A stretch of DNA of 64,000 nt from Actinernus sp. WN-2022. Lineage: Eukaryota > Cnidaria > Anthozoa > Actiniaria > Actinernidae. Positions 40,560 to 53,000 of the stretch are shown here, piece after piece. The stretch is from NCBI GenBank assembly GCA_030867875.1, contig JAOWCC010000791.1:1-64000 (forward strand), given 5' to 3'. The notes beneath the pieces are model-generated. The model worked only from the letters and a program-made list of their open reading frames with translations. It was not told the DNA's origin and did not search any database. The translations under genes were made by a program, and so were the position numbers. The first letter of the stretch is position 1, and each line of letters opens with the position of its first letter.

Positions 40560-41470
40560 TCAGAACTTTTTCTTTCGAATACATCGATCTTTGTATAGAT
40601 GTTGGGTTGATTTTAGTGTTCAGTTCGATTCCCCTTTAAGTAGGAGGCCTATAGGGAAGCACCGCCCAAACTGGGGCTGCATACTCAATAATTGGTTGTT
40701 AACACTACGCAAACTGCAAAATATGGCTACAATGCGAGCTTTTTCGTAAAGTAGCCTGGCTTCCGTAACTGGCGAATGATATAGAGCCGTTTAGTAACTT
40801 TCTTGATTAATATGCATGCAGTCACAGTGAGTGTACCAAGTTAGGTCGCTACTAAAGTTAACACCTAGAAGTTTAAAAGACTGTACAGATTCGATAGAAT
40901 TGTTACCGGCAATAAACAATGGCGTCTGGATTGGAAGGCGATATTGTAAGCATTTCTTTACATTTTTCGGATTAAGGCGCATGCCTCTTATACTAGCGAA
41001 CTGGTGAATGTCATCCACAATATAAAGCATAACACTAGGCGAGCATCGCAGAATTACCTCAATAACAGATACTTTTTAGGTCATCTACGTATTTAATTCT
41101 AAAGTTCCATTATCAACTAGGGAGTTAACTAAAATCGTAAATAGCATCGGGCCTAATTTTGTGCCTTAGCTTGTGGTCATGATTCCTCCATTCATTGGCT
41201 TGAACTCAGATATTGTATTATTTATCCGGACACATTGTGAATGCTTCGTTAGGAAGGATCTTAATTATCCATCTAACGACGAGGAATGGGTGAATATCAA
41301 GCTTGTCCATCTCTGCACACAGCGCATTGTGGTCTACCAAATCGAAACCTTTGCTGAAATGGTGTCCCAACATATGTTTTCCTGCACCATACTCGCGAAT
41401 GAGGCCAAAGTTTTCGTTTATATATTTTTTCATATTTAGATAAATTCAAAATTGGCGTTTTTCATCGAAA
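40560..41470 (-). mobile_element. LINE reverse-transcriptase fragment
   Basis: The minus strand reads, in order, FSKGFDLVDHNALCAEMDKL, WIIKILPNEAFTMCPDK, a broken YVDDLKS (active-site box), DDIHQFASIRGMRLNPKNVK, SFKLLGVNFSSDLTWYTHCD and IEYAAPVWAVLP. This is the correct order for a non-LTR reverse transcriptase, with several frameshifts and stops. Confidence 0.88.
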
Positions 41471-41795
41471 CAAATATTCACAATTAACCTTCATCCAGTG
41501 ATATACTCCGTATTCTCATATATAAACCATTTAGGTGCATGTATGCCGCGGGATACGGTATGGTTTTCGATGTGCCGTACCCTTAAATAGGGTCTCATAT
41601 TTCGTATTATCATTCTTAAATAAAATATCCGATCCTTAAATAGGGTACGGTTTTTGCTTTCCCTTATAAACTCTTGATTTCCAATATCGTGCATTTGCTA
41701 AACTCCCGCTAAACGTAACAATTTCAATAAACGTAAATGATCGCATAGTATTTATTTAATCATTACGACCAGTAATATAGCTAAATCATAGTTAA

Positions 41796-42592
41796 AGTGC
41801 CTATAAGCCCTAGCCAGAAATCATTTATTTGGGCGCAGTAAAGTGTCCTAAATCTTGTTCAACCATTTTTGGGCGATTTATCGTCGTAGTATTGCTATAG
41901 CGATGTTTCGTGATGATAAACATTGCAATTGTTATGCTAATGTGCCAACCATGATCTGTGAAGCCCGCTTTGTGTTGGGAACTAATGTATCTCTGGTTGG
42001 CACATTAATCAGTGACAATAGATGACGACACATGAAACATCGCTATAAAAAAAAACATTACAAATCCTTGTACTGACGTCAATTAAGGGTGTTATGCTAA
42101 TGATTTGAATTGGAATCGAGTTATAACATTGAATTTCTTCATTTATACAGTTGTTTTACAGGTGTCAGACATTTGATACTTACAATCTTAGAGAATGATC
42201 TTTAGTTCTTTTAGTGTTAGGAACCAATGGATCTCTGGTTGGCACATTAATGACAATAGATGACGACACATGAAACATCGCTATAAAAGCATTACAACTG
42301 AGTTGAAAATGAATTGAGTTATAACATTGAATTTGTTCATTTATACAGTTGTTTTTCAGCTGTCAGACATTTGATTCTTACAATCTTAGAGAATGATCTT
42401 TTAATAAGTGGAGCTGACAAAAACAGAGCCAAAGAAACTATAATTACTGGTTATCACTTAAATGACGTCATTCAAATTTGATCATTAATAAACGAAATTG
42501 GCAGACTATAATTAATATTTTCCTATGTCGCTCATTTTGTTTCCCAGTTTGACTTTTAAATCAAAGATAACTGGCTAGGGCTTAACGGCACT
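41796..42592. mobile_element. 0.8 kb TTAA-flanked non-autonomous DNA element
   Basis: The left AGTGCCTATAAGCCCTAGCC and right GGCTAGGGCTTAACGGCACT form imperfect inverted ends, each directly bordered by TTAA (41,792-41,795 and 42,593-42,596). Inside are inverted GTGCCAACC...GGTTGGCAC words and a duplicated GACAATAGATGACGACACAT segment. Confidence 0.88.
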
Positions 42593-42756
42593 TTAATAGA
42601 GTGGAATGGTTATGAAACCCAGCAACCTTCTTCGTTATGTCTTTGTTGGTCTTTTTCAACCGTGACCGTGCACAAGACACAATAGATATTGGAATATGTT
42701 AATCAATCAGCCAATAGGAACGTGTGGGTTCAGTCGTTCAGGGGACGCTAATAAGC

Positions 42757-44274
42757 TATGACCGTGCACAATCTTCTGTCTTACCCCCTTCCAACCTAAA
42801 TCGCAGCGCCTTTGTCAGCCCCTTCGAAGTTTGCCGGGTTTCCTAACCATTCCCCTCTATTAACCATGGCTAAAACAATTAAATTCTCAGTATTCACTTA
42901 CCCCTTAGTAGCGTCTCAGTTTCAGGCCTTGGAAAGGGTACCAAGTTTCCCATTTTTCACCCTATAGGGTCAGGGTTTTGATATCTTGCGGCACACCCCT
43001 ATCCTAAATTTCCTTTTTGTAAGAGATTGGCGAACATAATATTTTGTGGTAACATATTATATCTCCTTTACTGTAGAAGCTCCATGCCATCGATTCAGTT
43101 ATTGAAACTCGTTTAACAAAGCTCATAGGTTAGTTAATCGATAATAGCAGTATTTAAATTATATATATCTTCTCGTTTTGAAGATGTTCGCTTTTTAAAC
43201 AAAACTAAGTGGTTGAAAGAAGCACTTATATCTCCAAAAGTATTATATATCTTGGAATTCTGTTTTTGTTTAGTATTATTCAACAAATACACGGTCCAAA
43301 ACAATCTCAATGATCGACCAAAAACTTCCCGCTAAAAACTTCACAATACTGCGGGCCACCTTAAATGGGGAAAACTGACTTAGTTGAGAATGTGTTATTT
43401 GATCCTAAGTTGTGGTTAGAAGTACGTTAGAAGAGAATTCGTAAGCAGTGAATCCCTTGATCTTCCGTACATTACTTTAAAAGCAATGTCATGAAACGTT
43501 GTTTTTAATAGATAGAACATGAGAGAAAACACACAAGAATGTAGTTTTTAGACCTCATCATTGCTTCTCTCATTATTTTTTAACCATTATTCACAATCAG
43601 TAAACTTTCTTAAATCGATAGTATATAAGAAAAACAATAAAAAGATTTAGCAACGAGGACAGAACGACAAAAAAAAGATTTGTTAAAGCTCACAATGAGC
43701 TTATGTCATGAAACAACAAATTTACAGGAAAAAAATTCGAACGAAGTTCATAACTATGGTTATGAGATTGTGCTGTAGAGCATTCGTGCGTGGTAAACCT
43801 CCTGTCCTTGTATAGATAACAGCAAAACCAATTTAGGAACCAGTAGATGCTTTTCCAAACGACAGAAAAATATACAAATCAACTAAAAGGCTCACGTTAT
43901 TTATATTGGTTTTCATATAAAGTAAACAAAATCGAAACAAAAATATATGAAACCGAGATGCAGTAACGCGTTTACATAAGACAATTGGGAAAACCCGTTC
44001 GGGTCGTGGAATAGAAATGAGAATTGTTTTTAGATTTCAGGCCCCTGTATCAAACCGAAGATTAGGATACTTTAATCGGGCTTTGAACAATTGAGCCCAG
44101 ATGTTTACACAAACCAAATGTCATAGTAACGTAATAGAAACGGTAAAGAAATGGTAGACTGAAGTAAACAGTTCTGATATAGTCCCCTAGCGAGTAAACA
44201 TTTATTTAACGCTAATCAATATTTCTACTTCCTAGAATGTCTGAATTTCTACGAGCAGGCGAGTATCTTGTTTT
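42757..44274 (+). repeat. 1.5 kb direct repeat, right copy
   Basis: Partner of 38,723-40,263, with several small indels. Confidence 0.93.
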
Positions 44275-45229
44275 TACAGCGATCGAGCACGAGCAATTAA
44301 ATGCCGCTAGCACCGAGCATTCCAGCCCACAATAGTTTTACGAGCATCTGAGCCAAGGCTAAAAACGACTTTGACATTTTGGCAGCCCATTCGCAAGTCC
44401 TACAAAAAGTCTACGAATTTGTTAACATTTATTGTCATCTTGACATGCGCAGACAAACGTTAGCCCAAGAACCCCGGTCGGGGGTGGGGTGGGGTATGTT
44501 ATACGGGTATGAGTGCCGCCCAGTTCGAAATAGGGCCTTAAAAATCGTAATTTTAGTCTGTAATTGGGTATGATTATGACATGGGAGTATAGGAGGCCGC
44601 ACATGTCCATTGATTTATCTTCAAAATAAATAGAGAAAGAAACCACGTTGAAATTAAAATGTCATTGGATTAGATAACGTGATTTTTGCACGGCTACAGA
44701 TTTTCGGGGTCAGGTCTGAAAAAGGGAATGAAAATCATATAAAATTATTTTGGTCTGAAATAGGGTTAGGGTTTTGAGACCTGGGCCGGCACACGTCAAT
44801 CCCCACCCAAAATCCCCCCCCGCGCCAAGAACGCTATACGATTATGCTTTTATTTTCGTATGATTTCTTAAGACTGACATTTTATCGATAATAAACGTTC
44901 TTTGAAGGCTATGGTATTGTATTCCAGCACTTTCTTCTATAGAGTTAGCAATCGGTAACTCGTCAATGTCTGTAACATTTGGACATATTTTGTATGTGTT
45001 TGCCCCAAAAGCAAATAAAAGCTTATCTTGGGGGCTCACAGTAAAATCCCTTAAACTTGATATTCAGATTTGGATTTAAATCACGTGAGATTGGTTGCTA
45101 ATAGCATATCGGTACTACTAAAGAAAGCAGCTCTCTTTTGGGGATTCACAACTCCTAGGGGCTCGAGGGAGCAAAGAGATTTTTTAACTGGCTCATAGAA
45201 GGCGAAAGTAAATCGGAATACTGGTCAAG
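44275..45229. other. Upstream region of the lectin gene
   Basis: No supported gene. Carries a repeat fragment with CAGTTCGAAATAGGGCCTTA and, on the opposite side, TGGTCTGAAATAGGGTTAGG. No clear TATA box directly before 45,230; the promoter cannot be placed from sequence alone. Confidence 0.4.
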
Positions 45230-45296
45230 ATGATGTTTTTCGTCTTTAAAATTGTTCTTTTCACGTCGTTTCTTACAGCAACTTTGGCTGTCCAAG
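45230..45296 (+). CDS. Lectin gene exon 1: signal peptide
   Basis: MMFFVFKIVLFTSFLTATLA then VQ; donor GTAAGT at 45,297, phase 1. A short charged start followed by a long hydrophobic core and an ALA-type end fits a cleavable signal peptide. Confidence 0.85.
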
Positions 45297-47036
45297 GTAA
45301 GTATCGTTTTACCAAAAAATAGGATTTCAATTAAGAAACAGCAAGATGGGAAACTTTTTCAAGCTTTTCGCCTGGTGTTTGAAAAGTCGTTTTTCAAAAA
45401 AATAACGCTCCCGTTATTGTTAAGTTAATGAGGTGTACTCTGTTGCAGTTTATGCAATAATATTTTCGCCTGGCTAGTAGTGCAAGTATATTAATTTAAA
45501 GAGATTTGTGCCTGAATTGAAATGATAACGAATATTTCTGTGGAAAAACCAAAACCGGAGAACTCGAGGAAATTAATTAATACTGCATGAGAGTGAGATA
45601 CCAACATATTGAAATCACAAGTCGTAATGCGTTCGGAAATGAAATCGAAACGTGGCCAATGCAAAAAGGCAAAGCGCTTGCCATATGCCCTGTCCCAATG
45701 TTCAATTTCCCGAAGGATTTTCTCTGTTTTCTCCATTTTCTCAAGCTTTTCTTCCTTAAAGTGCTACTACGATCAAATTACACTTTTCCTGTTTGCTTCA
45801 GATTCGGAAAGGATAAGTACTAAACTGACCTACCATTTCGAATCTTAAGTCAAAATTTCAACTGGTTAACGTTGTCTGACTATTTTAGCCGTAAGTTTGA
45901 GTTCAGACTGACCACCATGATTACAAACGAGCGATCTTTTGTTTAGCGGTCTTTTTGTGACGTCATCCAAGCAACAGACATTGTACGCGACGGATTTTAC
46001 AAGGTTCAAACTTTGCCAGTACAAGATCTCTCAGGGACGGCGGAGCGAAATTTCAAGTGGGGGTGGGGGCTAAAATGGTCATTGAGCCGGTATGACCAAA
46101 CTATAGTCTTAAATTGACTGAGAACGTTTCTATATAATATGACCTATTCCTTCTGAATACTAAAGTAGCCACGGTTAAAATAATCAGACAACCCGTAGGA
46201 ATTTTGACTTAAGGTTTTGAATGGTAATTATTTAGTACATTTACTTTTCGAAGCTGAAGAAAACAGGAGAAGTGTAATTTGATATCGTGGTAGCGCTTAA
46301 GCCAGAAATCATTCAGCTGTACTAATTGATTTTGTTGATTTACATTTAGGGCGTAGATTGGTAAACATGACATGATCGGTAACATATGGACAATCAACTA
46401 CTGAGCTGAATAAATTTATCAATTCTGGAAAAGACAAAGTAAATAAATAAATGTTGAAATAGTTATCTTGTAACATCACTGTTTTTCTATCAAAAGGGAG
46501 TGTGGTCAAATCTGGAAAAGTTCAATTCAACAGAACTTCGGACAGCCCTTACGCTTGTCGTGACGTCATCTACCCCTCAAGATTCAGTCAATCCGAAGAT
46601 ATTAGAGTCCAGGTCTCCCTCAGTCATGGAAGTCGCTTTACTAAAGTCCATGATCCAGGGGTGTTATGGGTAAAGGAAGTGACGTCACAGGGCTTTAAGA
46701 TTTGTGTTCGAGAAGCGGGAATCGGATCTAACGGCAGTGCTGTTGTTAACTGGATGGCATTTCAAGGAAGCTACAGCGGTCTGGAGCAGGGTTACGTTGA
46801 CTTTGATGACTGGACTGTCGGCACACAATGTAAAAGAGTGCAGCCTAACGGGGTATGTACATTTATTTTTCATTTTTTGTACATTTAATCTGTTTTACCA
46901 CTCGAAGGTGGACGGAGAACTTCAACAGGCTTAAAGCCCTTCTATGTAGGGTTCCGAGGGCCTACGATTTGTCGTCATTATCCGAGAAGACGTGAAGGTC
47001 TAACCGTTTACTGTTGGATTGTGTAAAGGCAGTACC

Positions 47037-47075
<39 letters not shown>

Positions 47076-50000
47076 CCGGGGTTTGAACCCGAGACCTCCC
47101 GCTCGACAGACCTTAACCACTGAGCTAACCGGGACTGATGCGCTTTTTAATTGAAATACAAATGTTGTGGTCTTAATTATGTTTGGCTGAACGTAGAATA
47201 CGGGCACCTGACACCGTGAGATAGATGTAACCCACTGGTAGTATATTAAGAATATTAAATTTACCAGACTTTCAGCTGCAACCACAATCCATTGCGGTCT
47301 CGTCGAATGTCGCCTGTCGTTTGCCATTTTCCGGGACAACCTTTTTGAAATAGCTGTATATACGGCAATGTAATAAGATACCTACACTTGCAAATACTGT
47401 GCTCTCTGCAGCACCTAATTTATAAGGAAATTATATCTATACTTCGTACAATTATATATAATGTATACTCGTAATTTTAATTATTAGATGCCGTAGTATC
47501 AGTTTGCTAGTGTGCAATATAATTTGTAATTCATATAATTCATTCATATGTAAATAGTCTTCTATTAGCATCATTTTCAATTTTATGGAATAACACATGC
47601 AGTTGTGTAAATAACTTTTTAGCAGATTTTATCATATTTTACTATTATCTTATTTATTTTACAGTATTTCGTTATAGTTCCCTCTATTAGTAGGGGGATT
47701 CTATGATTCGACACTTAAATAAAGTTGTTGTTATTATTATTATTATTATACCATTACGATGGCATGGGATATATATGATGTGATACGATACGATAAGATT
47801 AGTGTGATACGATGGGATGGGATGGGGGATGAGATGAGATGAGATGGGATGCGATGGGATGCGGTGCGATAAGATGGGATGAGATTAGCCTCTTTTGCAG
47901 GCGTCCTTAGTGTTGGTCCTAAACTCCGTCGAGTTGAGGACTGACACTAAGGACGCCCGCAAAGGAGGCTAGGATGAGATGGGATGGGATGAGATGTGAT
48001 GGGATGGGATGAGATGAGATGAGATGAGATGAGATGAGATGAGATGAGATGAGATGAGATGAGATGAGATGAGATGAGATGAGATGGGATGGGATGGGAT
48101 GAGATGTCATAGGATAGGATACGATATGATTGGTTAGTACCCTAATCATGGGATGGGATGGGATGGGATGGGATGGGATGGGATTGGATACGATATGATT
48201 GGTTAGTACCTCCATTATAAGACATGACATGATATGATATGATCTGGTAAGATATAGGGGTATAGAATGGTCAAATCCGAGACTCGCCGAGACGCCGACA
48301 CCCTTGTTTCAAAATCCGATCCAGAGACTTACTTCTCTAAGGGGTATAGAATGTTCAAATCCGAGACTCGCCGAGACGCCGACTCCTTGTTTCAAAATCC
48401 AAGACTCTTTTTTGAAACGCCGAGATTTCGGGACTTGCTTGAATTTTACCGAGACTCACGATTTTTTGAGGGACCATTCTATACCCATAGATATGATGTG
48501 ATGTGATGTGGTATGATGTGATCTGATGTGATATAATGTGATGTGGTATGACAGTCGAATTAGCATAATATCATAAGTGAATATCAAAGACATTTATAAC
48601 GTGACTAGTGAACCAAATATCAGATCCAATAAAATTATATTGTAAGTAATTATCTTGTGACAAATATGTGCATACTTTACTAGTATACAGTTTATTGGAA
48701 ACAGGCAAACACTTTTCGTACAACAAGCATTTACTTTCAATCAAGGAAAGCAAGAAAGGAATTTTAGATGTACACCAGTTACACATATTGATATTCCTGA
48801 AGTACCTAGAACTAGAAAAGCAAGGTGAAAATCCTTACTGTAATATCTGGCTCGTAAATTCCAGTTTTTTGATATTTTATTTATTTTTATTCTAACGTGT
48901 AAGAGAGGATACTAAACCAACACACGTTTGAATCTTATTTAAAAGGCCTACTCCGGTGCTCTACATGTGTTTGCCAGTGTAGTAACTCCAGATGCGAGCA
49001 CTAAACATGATGCAATGAATGTATGGGTGGAGGAAGGACGAAACTGGTTTCACATATGTATGAGGGAGATGACAAACTTTGACGGAATCCATCGTGGAAT
49101 AAAAGTGGTAAGTCTGTTACACATTATGCTTTCTCAAAAACCCACATTGGTTTTTTACATTTTACATGAGTGTAAAAGAAGCACGCGAGACTGTATTTCC
49201 GTACTCGTATTAACTCGTACTCTAATTCCGAAATATAACCAAACAAAAGAGCAACGTTGACCGTATTTCATCCACCATACGGAGAAACGATGGCGGCTGT
49301 ACATTAACCACAATTCCTAGCGAACCTAACACAGTCCAAATAACACGTAGAAATCCTCTATTCTCTTAAATGACAGTATATTGGCAGTGGTACTTCTACT
49401 GGCATGATTGTAAGATTTAAAACCTCTCTCCCGTGATTTTATGACTGAAGGACTTGAAGTTTTTCGCGCGCAAAGGATTTTGGGTAAAAGTACAAGGTGC
49501 ATTTTTTTTCTGTACGGTACGATGGATACGGTACAGTGGATACGGTACGATGGATACTGTACGGTGGATACGGTACAATGGATACGGTACGATAGATACG
49601 TACGATGGATTGCATTTCTAGAGCAGATTTCGTATGAGTGGGACAAACTACGGCATGTCCGTCACCGTGCTGTAACTTACTGTACTGTAATTCTGTGATT
49701 TGATTGGATCAGCAGGACAAAAACAATGGGAAACCATTTCAACGTCACGGCATGCCGTAAGGTAACCGTGCTGTAGTCAGTGCTGTAGTTTATCCCACTC
49801 ATACGGAATCTGCTCTTCCTACCATCAATCGGTGATTAACGTATGATCCCGTACAAGACAATGCTTTTGACCATGGTTCAGTTTATGAAACTAAAGTATC
49901 CAAACAACATCTAAGTGATAAAAAAAATCATGGAAACCTCCTAGAAGCTCTGCCTCAGTGAATTAAGTACATGTAAGCTCTTGAAATTAAGGCCTACTCT

Positions 50001-53000
50001 GGGTCCTTAGGTCGCCTTAGGTCGCCTTATGTCGCCCAATGTCGCCCAATGTCGCCTTATGTCGCCTTACGTCGCCCTATATTGGCTTATGATATAATAT
50101 GAAATTACACATTTAGCTTAAATAACTGGTTATTATAAAACTATATTTAGACTGTAAGTGTTTTTGTTTTTAATAATTATTAATGAATACAAATTTATGT
50201 ATCTGTATATCAGTTGTATTGACTAAACCTTACCACCCCCCGCCCCCCACCCCCGAGGTCCCACTGCCCTTATGTACCTTACCCCAGTAAATTTCACATT
50301 TGCTCTTCATAGTTGAGAACCCCATAAGGTACACATTTGACTATACGACCGACTAAAAAGAACTGCAACTAATTATGTTAATGTATCTATACACAGCTAA
50401 TAATAACCTAAACAAGGATCTGTACCATAAAAGGGATTTGCTCTACCTCTTTCACACTTGAAAAAAATAGGTACCCGAGGGATTGGTATTGGGAAAGGTA
50501 TTGGGATGATTGGAAGTGTATTGTCATGGTTGTGTTCATTATAGGTAGGGATTATTGGATGCTAGGGTATTCTCAGACAGGTTTAGTACAATGTACATGA
50601 GATGACATGCAGGACAATTAAAGGAAGGGCTAGCTGTACTAGGTAACTGTTTCACTGAGCAGGTTGTGAACATAAATAACAATAAAATTAGTAATATGCA
50701 CATTCAAATCCCGTACAGTTGTTCGCTGACAGCATCAGAGAAATCCTCGCTTTGTGATTGGATTACGCGTGCCATACGGAATTCTCAATCTGTGTCGGCC
50801 TATTGTTTTACTGCAATATAATGGAGATGTGAACGAACAAGTATCGATCCAAAAAGGTCCCTTGGGATTGCTAACGCTTTTCTTCAACTCTGTTGCATTG
50901 TCCAGTGCACAAGTTCATTAGACTCCAAAATTAAGCTGTACATAAAGTTATTTTTAGCATGGATAATCAACTTTCCTCTGTATTTGCTACCCATGTTGTA
51001 GTTCAGTGCCCTTTAGTACTTCCATAATCAAACTTTTATGAATAGTGAACATATCAAGGTAATTATTATAATTTATCCAACATGTCTGCCAAAATCCCCC
51101 CCTTGCTCATTATTTATCACTAGTTGAAGTTTATAACACACACATCTCTACCTCAAGTTAAAATGAATGAAAGCCAGGAATTTTATAACATAATAGGAAT
51201 AGCTAGGAGTAGGAGACAAAAAATTAAAATGACATGTCGACTGCAGTATACTGTATGTAGAAATATGCATCTACCTGAAATTGTCCGGTTGCATCCAAAT
51301 CGATGATGGCTTCATTTTTGGGGCCCTACTTCTTTTGCAACTTGCGTTTAGAACTTCGTGCTTTTATGTGAATGGTTCCAGTACAACTACATCACACAGC
51401 GGTCAAACGTCTGCGCGGTGGGCGGCCGCGCGAATTTCCCGCGCAAAATTTACCTTAAAACATATTACAGTGAACTTCTACCCCCAAAAGTTAAGAAAAA
51501 TACGTGAAAGTTAAGCTTTTTATTTTCACAGTCGACGGGAAATTGAACAAACTTCAAACTGTGAGTTTACCAAATGTTTTCGTAATTTACCAAAAAAGTT
51601 CTCAAGGTTTGAAAACGGGTGTGTGAACAGTGACGGCCGCCGAATCGCTTTGAATTTGTCGGTTGTTGCAAGACTTTTGACGCATGCGCAAACGTTTGAC
51701 CGCTGCACGTGCAACTACATGTACAGTAGACTATACGCTGGTCAAGAAAGCCGTGGGCAACTTTGAAAAAGCCTAGGTACTTCATATATGGTCTATTATT
51801 GCGTCTTCTTTATATAAAACAGTCTTGCACTATTATAGAAGACATATAATAGACCATATATGAAGTACCTACCATTTTAGTGGAAGTCGACCGCTGAACT
51901 GTTTTTATTGTTTAGAACTGGTTTGCCTACGATGAGAAGCCAAATTCCTGGAATTTTACCGTGTCAAGTCAAATTATCTTCGACACAAGTGCTAACCCAT
52001 CCCAAGAGAACAACTACACTTTTTGTCAGGTAGTATTAAATATGTTACTGTTATTGTTGGGGACCGGGATCAGATTGTTAAAGTGCCTATCACCCTTTTG
52101 CAATTTTGATAGCTTATGAACCTCCGAAAAGTTTTGAGTACTTCTGTGAAGAAAATTTTGGTTTAAAGTGAATACGTTATGTTCTACGCTTGTTTGAAAT
52201 CGTGTAAATGTGACCTTTCATGACCCATGACCGCGTAAGTAAAAGCCTGGGTCGAAACCTGGGTAGACGTTATCTTGACGTCATATAGTTAATTCGGCTT
52301 TGCAATCATTTGAAGAAATACTTAACATGTTGACTAAAATGACTTTTTTCTTTACTAACAACTCAAAAACTGTGTATATTTTCTATGCATCGATATTGTT
52401 GTGATAAAAAGGCGCCATGGAGAATAATGCATTAATGAGATGACATCTACCCAGGTTTTGACCCAGGCTTTTACTTACGCGGTCATGGGTCAGGAAAGGT
52501 CACATTTACACGATTTCAAACAATCGTAGAACATAAAGTATTCACTTTAAACCGAAACTTTCTTCACAGAAGCTAGTACTCAAAACTTTTCGGAGGTTCA
52601 TAAGCTATCAAAATTGCAAAAGGGTGATAGGCACTTTAAGCTTGTCAAAAACTTTCGGATCAGCTTTTTAAATAAAGTGACATCCAGCTGCAGATTATGC
52701 CCCTTCGCCTCCGGTCTTAACTAGGCAATTGATCGTTTGCATTGACGTCACAAAAAAATTTACCTCAAGAAAAAAATTATATTAGTAAAATATTTTTAAA
52801 GCTCTGTATAGAGCAGGTAAAAATATAGAAATGACCGAAATTTTGGAGCAACAGAGTACTTCGTAACCGAGCTGTCGGCCAAATAATATTCGAACAATTT
52901 AGTGTAATTAGTATGCGGCGGCCATGTTGGTGTACAGCTTTAGTACACCAAGATGGCGGCCAAAAACGTACTCTACAAATAAAGCTGTTTTCTCCATCAA

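Noticed and set aside
38723..44274. LTR retrotransposon
   Set aside because: The repeats do not have TG...CA ends, no gag-pol, tRNA primer site or polypurine tract was seen, and the reverse transcriptase between them is of LINE type on the minus strand.
47067..47135. Functional tRNA gene on the minus strand
   Set aside because: Box A and box B are good, but the stem pairing is imperfect and the sequence continues into a body shared with other copies, so it is a SINE.
47919..48230. 103-codon Ser/His/Pro-rich frame
   Set aside because: It is the reverse translation of the GATGA pentanucleotide satellite.
50220..51120. Extra lectin exon in the B1-C1 intron
   Set aside because: I looked for FxVCVRE or NWxAF type words and found none; B1 joins C1 directly in phase and as one lectin domain, as in unit 2.
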